From the NCBI GenBank assembly GCA_001437855.1, contig LIBD01000039.1:1-7601 (forward strand): DNA of 7,601 nucleotides, written 5' to 3'. Below the pieces are notes generated by a model. That model was not told the DNA's origin. It worked only from the letters and a program-made list of their open reading frames with translations, and did not search any database. The DNA is from Actinobacteria bacterium BACL4 MAG-120820-bin23 (GTDB taxonomy: Bacteria; Actinomycetota; Actinomycetes; Nanopelagicales; Nanopelagicaceae). The position numbers and the translations under genes were made by a program. Of this stretch, positions 1 through 5,084 are shown one piece after another. Positions within the stretch are counted from its first letter, which is position 1, and every line of letters begins with the position of its first letter.

Positions 1-632
1 TCCTGGTTGGACCACCAGGTGCTGGTAAAGGAACCCAAGCAGTTCACTTAGCTGCACATTACAAAATTCCACACATTTCCACCGGAGATATTTTTCGTGC
101 AAATTTAAAAAACGGCACTGAATTAGGTAAGAAAGCTCAGAGCTTTATGGATCGTGGTGAATTAGTGCCAGATTCTGTGACAAATGAAATGGTGAAAGAC
201 CGACTTGAAAACAGCGATGTAGCTAACGGCTTTTTATTGGATGGCTTTCCACGCAATACAAATCAAGCTCAAGTTTTAGATGGTATTTTGGCTGATAAAA
301 AAATGCCACTAGATGCTGTATTGGAGTTATCGATTGATAACTCAGAAATTATTAAGCGATTATCTGGTCGCCGTACCTGTCAAAATTGCTCAGCTACTTT
401 TCATAATGATTTTGAAAAGCCAAAGCAAGCAGGATTCTGTGACAAATGTAGTGGGCAGTTATATCAGCGAGAAGATGACAAGGAAGATGTAATTTCGCGC
501 CGACTTGAGATTTATGCAGAGCAAACTGAACCTATAGTTACATATTATAAAAAGGCTGGATTACTTAAAAATATCTCAGCGATTGGTGATGTCTCTGATA
601 TCACTCTAAAAGCTATCTCTGCTTTGAAGTAA
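1..632 (+). CDS. adk: Adenylate kinase, 5' end missing
   Basis: Cytoplasmic enzyme that interconverts ATP + AMP and 2 ADP, keeping the adenine nucleotide pool balanced. The frame is open from base 3 and shows 209 residues; only about five N-terminal residues should be missing, because the visible part opens just before the P-loop GPPGAGKGT (visible residues 3-11). The AMP-binding signature DGFPRN lies near visible residues 80-85. The protein is the long form with a full LID domain: cysteines near visible residues 126, 129, 146 and 149 form CX2C-X16-CX2C, the arrangement that binds structural zinc in many Gram-positive adenylate kinases. Zinc binding here is inferred from that pattern. Upstream of the window secY is expected, since adk commonly sits between secY and map at the end of the spc operon. 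The TAA stop is 4 bases before map, so the two genes are very probably co-transcribed. Confidence 0.97.
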   Translation, partial: LVGPPGAGKGTQAVHLAAHYKIPHISTGDIFRANLKNGTELGKKAQSFMDRGELVPDSVTNEMVKDRLENSDVANGFLLDGFPRNTNQAQVLDGILADKKMPLDAVLELSIDNSEIIKRLSGRRTCQNCSATFHNDFEKPKQAGFCDKCSGQLYQREDDKEDVISRRLEIYAEQTEPIVTYYKKAGLLKNISAIGDVSDITLKAISALK

Positions 633-636
633 CGCT

Positions 637-1446
637 ATGGCAATTGAAATAAAAGATTTAACACAATTAAAATCTATGCGTAAAGCAGGATTAGTGGTTG
701 CAGAAACTTTAAAAATTATCAAGGAATCAGCCAGCCAAGGAATGAGCACCTTAGATTTAAATCAGATTGCAATTGAAAATTTAGCAAAACATGGCGCTAA
801 ATCATCCTTTCTTGGCTACCACGGGTTTCCAGCTGTTATCTGTGCCTCAGTGAATGAAGAGGTAGTGCATGGCATTCCAAATAAACGAAAGTTAACTTCT
901 GGGGATGTGTTATCAATTGATTTTGGCGCAATTGTTGAGAATTGGCATGGCGATGCTGCAATCTCATTTGGCATTGGCGAAGTCGATCCAGCTGATCAAA
1001 AATTAATGGATGTGTGTGAAGAATCTTTATGGCGCGGGATTGCAGCTGGACAGAAAGGTGCAAAATTAACTGATATTTCTTTTGCAATTGAAAGTTATGT
1101 TAACTCCCAGGGAAAGTATGGCATTTTGCGCGAATATGGTGGTCATGGCATAGGAAGTGCGATGCATCAAGAGCCACATATTTTAAATTTTGGCCCTGCC
1201 GGCAATGGTCCTAAGTTAACTATTGGAATGGCATTAGCCATTGAGCCAATGATTACGCGAGGAAATGAAAAGACAAAAGTGTTAGGTGATGATTGGACAG
1301 TAGTTGCTCATGATTCATCAAATGGTGCTCATTTTGAGCACACCTACACAATTGCTCCTGATGGAAAAATATTTGTATTAACCGCTGAAGATGGTGGAAA
1401 GCAAAAGCTAGGCCTATTAGGGGTAGAAACCTCGGATTTGCTCTAA
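637..1446 (+). CDS. map: Methionine aminopeptidase type I
   Basis: Removes the initiator methionine from nascent proteins whose second residue is small; it acts in the cytoplasm near the ribosome exit. All five metal ligands of the pita-bread fold are present: D95 (SIDFG), D106 (HGD), H170 (GGHGIG), E203 (IEPM) and E234 (HFEH). The substrate-pocket histidines H79 (VVHGIP) and H177 (MHQEP) are also there. At 269 residues it has the length of a plain type Ia enzyme with no N-terminal zinc-finger extension. The ATG follows the adk stop by 4 bases and only a weak GAAG (626-629) precedes it, so translation may depend on ribosomes finishing adk. The start is supported by the usual N-terminal helix region (LKSMRKAGLVVAETL). 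A probable terminator follows, so this gene likely ends the upstream transcript. Confidence 0.97.
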   Translation: MAIEIKDLTQLKSMRKAGLVVAETLKIIKESASQGMSTLDLNQIAIENLAKHGAKSSFLGYHGFPAVICASVNEEVVHGIPNKRKLTSGDVLSIDFGAIVENWHGDAAISFGIGEVDPADQKLMDVCEESLWRGIAAGQKGAKLTDISFAIESYVNSQGKYGILREYGGHGIGSAMHQEPHILNFGPAGNGPKLTIGMALAIEPMITRGNEKTKVLGDDWTVVAHDSSNGAHFEHTYTIAPDGKIFVLTAEDGGKQKLGLLGVETSDLL

Positions 1447-1462
1447 TTCTTCACCGATTTCC

Positions 1463-1501
1463 CCGCATAGATTTTATTGATTTAGGCGGATTTTTCTTTT
1501 T
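1463..1501 (+). terminator. Probable intrinsic terminator after map
   Basis: An imperfect hairpin pairs 1463-1472 with 1480-1489: a four-pair G/C base (CCGC with GCGG), one A-G mismatch, then five further pairs including one G-U, closed by a 7-base loop. It is followed at once by ATTTTTCTTTTT (1490-1501), a good U-tract. It begins 17 bases after the map stop codon, where the end of the adk-map transcript is expected. The mismatch makes it weaker than a textbook terminator. The right arm has a second possible partner downstream (1510-1518). Confidence 0.5.
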
Positions 1502-1518
1502 CACCCACCCCGCCTAAA
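1481..1518 (+). repeat. Perfect 9-base inverted repeat in the map-infA spacer
   Basis: TTTAGGCGG (1481-1489) is an exact reverse complement of CCGCCTAAA (1510-1518), separated by a 20-base pyrimidine-rich spacer that contains the T-tract. The left arm is also the right arm of the probable map terminator, so as RNA the two pairings exclude each other. The right arm overlaps TAAACT (1515-1520), which fits an actinobacterial -10 pattern (TANNNT), so the repeat could instead be a DNA operator near the infA promoter. I could not find a convincing -35 to go with that hexamer, and the role is unresolved. Confidence 0.4.
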
Positions 1519-1576
1519 CTATCCCTCCTGCCTCGAAAGGGGTAAACCTAATTTAGAACAGATAAGTAGGTATCGC

Positions 1577-1798
1577 TTGGCCAAGAAAGACGGTGCAATT
1601 GAGATCGAAGGCACTGTTGCTGAAGCTCTACCAAACGCAATGTTCCGAGTTGAGTTAACAAATGGACATAAAGTTTTAGCACATATCAGTGGAAAGATGC
1701 GACAGAACTACATTCGCATTTTGCCAGAAGATAAAGTGATCGTAGAACTTAGTCCATATGACCTCACCAGAGGTCGAATTATTTATCGTTACAAATAA
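1577..1798 (+). CDS. infA: Translation initiation factor IF-1
   Basis: Binds the A-site region of the 30S subunit with IF-2 and IF-3 during initiation. The 73-residue protein is a single S1-type OB-fold domain and matches the family from end to end: MAKKDGAIEIEG at the N-terminus, HKVLAHISGKMRQNYIRIL near residues 31-49 and PYDLTRGRIIYRYK at the C-terminus. The start codon is TTG. No ATG or GTG lies in frame nearby upstream, and the family start MAKKD falls exactly on this TTG, so it is the likely true start. The ribosome binding site is modest (TAGG at 1567-1570, 6 bases from the start). The gene stands 130 bases after map, beyond a probable terminator, so it likely opens the infA-rpmJ-alpha operon transcript. 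No clear promoter could be assigned by eye. Confidence 0.96.
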   Translation: MAKKDGAIEIEGTVAEALPNAMFRVELTNGHKVLAHISGKMRQNYIRILPEDKVIVELSPYDLTRGRIIYRYK

Positions 1799-1836
1799 AT
1801 AATTTTTTAATCTTTTTAGTTGTTGGAAAGGTAATC

Positions 1837-1950
1837 GTGAAGGTTAAGCCAAGCGTGAAAAAGATTTGCGACAAGTGCAAAGTCATTCGTCGTAATGGTC
1901 GCGTTATGGTGATTTGCGACAACCTACGCCATAAACAACGTCAAGGTTAA
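1837..1950 (+). CDS. rpmJ: 50S ribosomal protein L36
   Basis: The smallest large-subunit protein, which packs against 23S rRNA. The frame from GTG at 1837 encodes 37 residues ending in TAA and reads MKVKPSVKKICDKC at the N-terminus and NLRHKQRQG at the end, which is L36 throughout. The zinc-ribbon ligands C11, C14, C27 and H32 are intact, so this is the zinc-dependent (C+) form. A good Shine-Dalgarno GGAAAGG (1825-1831) sits 5 bases before the GTG, which supports this start. It follows infA by 38 bases, its standard neighbour in bacteria, and precedes the long rpsM leader. Its short length makes it easy for gene finders to miss. Confidence 0.96.
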   Translation: MKVKPSVKKICDKCKVIRRNGRVMVICDNLRHKQRQG

Positions 1951-2086
1951 ATTTAAAAAACGCGTGATACGACTTAGTTAAGGTAAAACTTAATTAAGAC
2001 CCCCAGGCCGGAAGGCTGGGGCCAAATAAGAAATTATTTGGAGGTATTGCGGAGGACCTTTCGGATATTAGAAACAGGTTAGTTAT
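1951..2086 (+). promoter_or_regulatory. Structured leader upstream of rpsM (candidate alpha-operon regulatory RNA)
   Basis: This 136-base spacer is far longer than the other gaps in the alpha operon and is full of helices. Helix A pairs 1973-1982 with 1989-1998 (10 pairs, one G-U, 6-base loop). Helix B pairs 2001-2006 with 2016-2021 and can extend through a bulged G to a GGAA loop. Helix C follows with no gap, pairing 2022-2029 with 2034-2041 (8 perfect pairs, GAAA loop). The loop segment of B, CCGGAAGG (2008-2015), is complementary to CCTTTCGG (2057-2064) over 8 pairs with one G-U, which would make an H-type pseudoknot. Two Shine-Dalgarno-like sites (2040-2045 and 2051-2055) lie inside this region. 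In E. coli, S4 represses the alpha operon through a pseudoknot at the rpsM start; an analogous role here is inference. A promoter could also be hidden in this spacer, but I did not find a convincing one. Confidence 0.5.
2051..2055 (+). promoter_or_regulatory. Displaced Shine-Dalgarno GGAGG for rpsM
   Basis: GGAGG ends 31 bases before the rpsM ATG, too far for normal use, while only a weak AGG (2076-2078) lies at a usual distance. The intervening bases can fold: ACCT (2056-2059) with AGGT (2076-2079), and TTC (2060-2062) with GAA (2071-2073), leaving a 2-base bulge and an 8-base loop. That fold would place GGAGG 7 bases from the ATG. Use of this site is inferred from the geometry. Confidence 0.4.
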
Positions 2087-2464
2087 ATGGCACGTCTTGT
2101 CGGTGTTGATCTTCCTCGCGAAAAGCGAGTTGAGGTTGCACTCACCTATATTTTTGGAATGGGGCTTACCCGTGCGCAAGCAACACTTGCCGCAACTGGT
2201 ATTTCACCAGATGTTCGAGTGAAAGATTTACAAGAGCCAGAGTTGGCAAAGCTTCGTGAATTCATTGAAGCAAATTACAAAATTGAGGGTGATCTTCGTC
2301 GTGAGGTCGCTGGCGATATTCGTCGAAAAGTTGAAATTCAAAGTTATCAAGGATCACGTCACCGTAAGGGATTGCCAGTCCGCGGTCAACGTACCCACAC
2401 CAACGCCCGTACTCGTAAGGGTCCACGTGTTGCTATCGCTGGTAAGAAGAAGGAGACCAAGTAA
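2087..2464 (+). CDS. rpsM: 30S ribosomal protein S13
   Basis: Head protein of the small subunit that contacts the P-site tRNA and forms intersubunit bridges with the 50S. The 125-residue sequence is typical from its N-terminus (MARLVGVDLPREKRVEVALTYI) through the helix-two-turn-helix region to the signature GLPVRGQRTHTNARTRKG near residues 95-112, and it ends in the usual basic tail (GKKKETK). The ATG is fixed by an in-frame TAG at 2069-2071 with no other start codon between them. It is the first gene after the structured leader and the first cistron of the alpha operon proper. Its TAA overlaps the rpsK ATG by one base (TAATG), so rpsK translation is probably coupled to it. Any control exerted on this start would therefore spread downstream. 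Confidence 0.98.
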   Translation: MARLVGVDLPREKRVEVALTYIFGMGLTRAQATLAATGISPDVRVKDLQEPELAKLREFIEANYKIEGDLRREVAGDIRRKVEIQSYQGSRHRKGLPVRGQRTHTNARTRKGPRVAIAGKKKETK

Positions 2465-2895
2465 TGGCCGCCGAGAAAACTAAGCCAGTTAAAGAGGCAG
2501 CAAAAGCTGCTCCTAAGAAAATTAAAGCACGTAAGAAGGATAAGAAAAACGTTGCCTTCGGTCATGCTTACATTAAGAGCACATTTAATAACACCATTGT
2601 TTCCATTACCGATCCAGCAGGTAGCGTAATTGCTTGGTCATCATCTGGTCAGGTTGGATTTAAAGGTTCTCGTAAATCAACTCCGTTTGCTGCGCAAATG
2701 GCAGCTGAGGCTGCTGCTCGTAAAGCACAAGAGCATGGTTTAAAGAAAGTAGATGTATTTGTTAAGGGACCTGGCTCTGGCCGGGAAACTGCAATTCGTT
2801 CATTACAAGCAGCCGGTCTTGAGGTTGGAGCCATCGCAGATGTAACTCCAGCACCACACAACGGTTGCCGTCCACGTAAACCACGTCGAGTATAA
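2464..2895 (+). CDS. rpsK: 30S ribosomal protein S11
   Basis: Platform protein of the small subunit, next to the E-site and the mRNA exit path. The 143-residue product has the family core from about residue 28 (KKNVAFGHAYIKSTFNNTIVSITD), the central SSGQVGFKGSRKSTPFAAQ segment and the C-terminal signature near TPAPHNGCRPRKPRRV. The HNG near the end is the type of site where an isoaspartate has been reported in E. coli S11. A Lys/Ala-rich arm of about 27 residues makes it slightly longer than the E. coli protein; such arms are common in actinobacteria. AAGGAG (2450-2455) lies 8 bases before the ATG inside the end of rpsM, which together with the TAATG overlap supports this start. Confidence 0.98.
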   Translation: MAAEKTKPVKEAAKAAPKKIKARKKDKKNVAFGHAYIKSTFNNTIVSITDPAGSVIAWSSSGQVGFKGSRKSTPFAAQMAAEAAARKAQEHGLKKVDVFVKGPGSGRETAIRSLQAAGLEVGAIADVTPAPHNGCRPRKPRRV

Positions 2896-2911
2896 GGAAA
2901 GGGAGAAAACT

Positions 2912-3538
2912 ATGGCTCGCTATACCGGTGCAGATTGCAAAAGATGCCGTCGCGAAAAAGTAAAGCTCTTCCTTAAGGGCTCAAAGTGTGATGGTCCAAA
3001 GTGTCCAATTGAGTCACGTCCATATCCACCAGGACAACATGGCCGTGCTCGCTCTAAGGATTCTGAGTATTTATTACAGATGCGCGAGAAGCAAAAATGC
3101 GCTCGCATTTATGGAATTTTGGAAAGACAATTCCGTGGATATTACGAAGAGGCTAACCGCTTACAAGGTAAGACAGGTGAAAACCTTTTGGTATTACTAG
3201 AAACTCGGTTAGACAATGTTGTCTTCCGTGCTGGATTTGCTAAGAGCCGAGACATGGCACGCCAACTAGTGCGTCATGGACATTTCTTAGTTAACGGCAA
3301 AAGTGTAAATATTCCATCATTCCGAGTCACACCGATGGATGTGATTGATGTAGTTCCAGCATCCCTGGATACCACACCATTTATCGTCGCCAGTGCTGAG
3401 CTTGGTGAAAAAACTGTTCCAGCATGGATGGAAGTTGTGGGATCAAGGATGCGAATCCTGATTCACTCAATTCCAACCCGCCCAGTTATTGATACTCAAG
3501 TACAAGAGCAACTAATCGTTGAGCTTTACTCCAAGTAA
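2912..3538 (+). CDS. rpsD: 30S ribosomal protein S4, zinc-binding form
   Basis: Primary 16S rRNA-binding protein that nucleates 30S body assembly; in enterobacteria it is also the translational repressor of the alpha operon. The 208 residues show the N-terminal region with cysteines C9, C12, C26 and C31, the same ligand positions as in zinc-binding S4 of Thermus. RPYPPGQHG follows near residues 36-44, then the S4 RNA-binding domain from about residue 99 (RLDNVVFRAGFAKSRDMARQLVRHGHFLVNGK). It ends in the usual LIVELYSK. From memory, S4 of Streptomyces, Mycobacterium and Bifidobacterium lacks these cysteines, so the C+ form may mark the lineage. AAAGGGAG (2898-2905) lies 6 bases before the ATG. 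It follows rpsK by 16 bases. It is the natural candidate to bind the rpsM leader, which is inference. Confidence 0.98.
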   Translation: MARYTGADCKRCRREKVKLFLKGSKCDGPKCPIESRPYPPGQHGRARSKDSEYLLQMREKQKCARIYGILERQFRGYYEEANRLQGKTGENLLVLLETRLDNVVFRAGFAKSRDMARQLVRHGHFLVNGKSVNIPSFRVTPMDVIDVVPASLDTTPFIVASAELGEKTVPAWMEVVGSRMRILIHSIPTRPVIDTQVQEQLIVELYSK

Positions 3539-3597
3539 TCAGTAGTAAAGAAGTAAAGATTTACCTGCAGTAGAACTAAATATCGAAATAGCCAACC

Positions 3598-3636
3598 GGA
3601 AGATCAAATAGAGGGTCTTCCAGAACATACGGAGGA
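3598..3636 (+). promoter_or_regulatory. Competing hairpins over the rpoA ribosome binding site
   Basis: In the 103-base rpsD-rpoA spacer, GGAAGATC (3598-3605) pairs with GGTCTTCC (3614-3621): 8 pairs, one G-U, 8-base loop. The right arm of this hairpin, TCTTCC (3616-3621), is also complementary to GGAGGA (3631-3636), the rpoA Shine-Dalgarno, over 6 pairs with one G-U and a 9-base loop. The two folds exclude each other: the first exposes the ribosome binding site and the second hides it. Both are seen in the sequence; regulation is inferred. A separate rpoA promoter in this spacer is possible, but no convincing -35/-10 pair was found. Confidence 0.4.
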
Positions 3637-3641
3637 AAACA

Positions 3642-4652
3642 GTGCTAATTGCACAACGCCCCATCCTCACTGAGGAAGTAGTAAGCGATTACCGTTCACG
3701 GTTCATTATTGAGCCGCTAGAGCCTGGTTTCGGTTATACCCTTGGTAATTCAATTCGTCGCACATTGCTCTCTTCAATTCCAGGAGCAGCTGTTACTGGA
3801 ATCCGAGTAAATGGTGCTTTGCATGAATTTACAACATTAGAAGGTGTAAAAGAGGATCTAACTGAGATCGTTTTGAACATCAAAAACCTAGTTTTATCAT
3901 CAGATAATGATGAGCCATCACTTCTTTACATTCGTAAAAATGGTGAGGGCATAGTAACTGGTGCAGATGTGGCAGCTCCAGCAGGAGCTCAGGTACACAA
4001 TCCAGAGCTTCACATCGCAACTCTTAACTCCAAGGCAAATCTTGAAATTGAGTTAACAGTTGAGCGTGGTCGCGGTTACATCACTGCAGTGCAAAACAAG
4101 CAAGCCGGCGGTGAGATTGGTCGAATCCCAGTGGATTCAATCTATTCACCAGTGCTTCGAGTTACCTACAAAGTAGAGGCAACTCGTGTTGAGCAACGTA
4201 CTGACTTTGATCGATTAGTAATTGATGTTGAGACAAAGAGATCTATGAAGCCAGCAGATGCAATGGCATCAGCCGGTAAGACATTAGTTGAGTTATTTGG
4301 GCTTGCTCGTGAATTAAATGCCAACGCTGAAGGTATTGAGATGGGACCTTCCATTCAAGATGCAGCTCTTGCTGCAGATATGGCATTGCCAATCGAAGAT
4401 CTTGAACTAACAGTTCGCTCATACAACTGCTTAAAGCGCGAAGGTATTCACACCGTCGGTGAGTTACTTGCTCGCTCTGAGGCAGATCTAATGGATATTC
4501 GTAATTTTGGCTCCAAATCAATTGATGAGGTAAAGGCAAAATTACAATCAATGGGCATGCAACTTAAGGACAATCCAGCCGGATTTGATCCAACAAAGCA
4601 TGCAAACTACGGAAGCAACGTTGATGATGAACTTGTCGACGAAGAGGTCTAG
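3642..4652 (+). CDS. rpoA: DNA-directed RNA polymerase subunit alpha
   Basis: Dimerises to start core polymerase assembly and, through its C-terminal domain, contacts UP elements and activators. The N-terminal domain (about 1-225) begins MLIAQRPILTEEVVSDYRSRF and contains the highly conserved PLEPGFGYTLGNSIRRTLLSSIPGAA segment (25-50). The C-terminal domain (about 245-315) keeps the DNA-contact residues that correspond to E. coli R265, N268, C269, K271, G296, K298, S299 and E302: here R259, N262, C263, K265, G290, K292, S293 and E296. An acidic tail (DDELVDEEV) follows. Length, 336 residues, is normal. The start is GTG, preceded by GGAGG (3631-3635) at a spacing of 6 bases. Placement between rpsD and rplQ is standard. 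Expression may be adjusted by the hairpins just upstream. Confidence 0.98.
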   Translation: MLIAQRPILTEEVVSDYRSRFIIEPLEPGFGYTLGNSIRRTLLSSIPGAAVTGIRVNGALHEFTTLEGVKEDLTEIVLNIKNLVLSSDNDEPSLLYIRKNGEGIVTGADVAAPAGAQVHNPELHIATLNSKANLEIELTVERGRGYITAVQNKQAGGEIGRIPVDSIYSPVLRVTYKVEATRVEQRTDFDRLVIDVETKRSMKPADAMASAGKTLVELFGLARELNANAEGIEMGPSIQDAALAADMALPIEDLELTVRSYNCLKREGIHTVGELLARSEADLMDIRNFGSKSIDEVKAKLQSMGMQLKDNPAGFDPTKHANYGSNVDDELVDEEV

Positions 4653-4660
4653 GAGAGAAC

Positions 4661-5065
4661 ATGCCAAAACCAAGTAAAGGCCCACGGTTAGGAAGTGGAC
4701 CAGCACATGAGAAATTATTGCTGGGCACACTTGCAGCTCAACTTTTTGAAAAAGGAAAGTTGACCACAACTGAGGCAAAGGCCAAACGTCTTCGTCCACT
4801 AGCAGAGCGATTAATTACGCATGCTAAAAAAGGTGATTTACCTGCTCGTCGCAGAGTTATGGCAAGAATTTCAAACAAGTCAGTAGTACATACATTGTTT
4901 ACTGATATCGCACAACGTTTTGCCTCCCGCGATGGTGGTTACACCCGGATAACTAAAATCGGTCCACGCAAAGGTGATAACGCGCCTATGGCAGTAATCG
5001 AAATGGTTGAAGCAGGTACTCCTGCTAAGAAGGTTGCAAAAAAAGCAGCAGCGAAAGCTGAGTAA
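4661..5065 (+). CDS. rplQ: 50S ribosomal protein L17
   Basis: Large-subunit protein lying near the polypeptide exit. The 134 residues match the family: MPKPSKGPRLGSGPAHEKLLLGTLAAQLFEKGKLTTTEAKAKRLRPLAERLIT at the N-terminus, then the DGGYTRITKIGPRKGDNAPMAVIEMVE segment near residues 91-117. The end is an Ala/Lys-rich tail (about 118-134) that is expected to be disordered, as in other actinobacteria. It starts 8 bases after the rpoA stop, and its Shine-Dalgarno AGGAGA (4651-4656) overlaps the rpoA TAG, which suggests coupled translation. It is the last gene before the strong terminator at 5090-5128, so it is likely the end of most alpha-operon transcripts. Confidence 0.98.
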   Translation: MPKPSKGPRLGSGPAHEKLLLGTLAAQLFEKGKLTTTEAKAKRLRPLAERLITHAKKGDLPARRRVMARISNKSVVHTLFTDIAQRFASRDGGYTRITKIGPRKGDNAPMAVIEMVEAGTPAKKVAKKAAAKAE

Positions 5066-5084
5066 TTACGCACCTTAACTGATT

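Noticed and set aside
836..1087. Open frame of 83 codons on the minus strand inside map
   Set aside because: Its product is low-complexity, rich in Gln, His and Leu, with no family resemblance, and it lies opposite metal-ligand coding segments of MetAP.
1776..1808. AT-only stem of about 10 pairs over the infA stop codon followed by six T
   Set aside because: It lacks any G/C in the stem, and rpmJ follows immediately as its normal operon partner. A functional terminator here is unlikely, although a weak pause cannot be excluded.
2047..2082. Possible leader peptide of 11 codons (TTG to TAG) before rpsM
   Set aside because: The GGAGGT upstream ends only one base before the TTG, too close for initiation, and the peptide has no notable codon pattern. 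The RNA structure is the better explanation.
2256..2483. Plus-strand open frame overlapping rpsM and the rpsK start in another frame
   Set aside because: S13 is conserved over the same bases in its own frame, and the alternative product has no recognisable features.
3553..3582. Possible promoter elements in the rpsD-rpoA spacer (TTTACC and TAAATA-like hexamers)
   Set aside because: The spacing between candidate -35 and -10 hexamers is far from 17 bases, and no good TTGAC-like box is present.
4243..4551. Open frame of 102 codons on the minus strand inside rpoA
   Set aside because: It is antisense to the conserved RpoA linker and C-terminal domain, has no ribosome binding site or recognisable motif, and is explained by codon use of the real gene.
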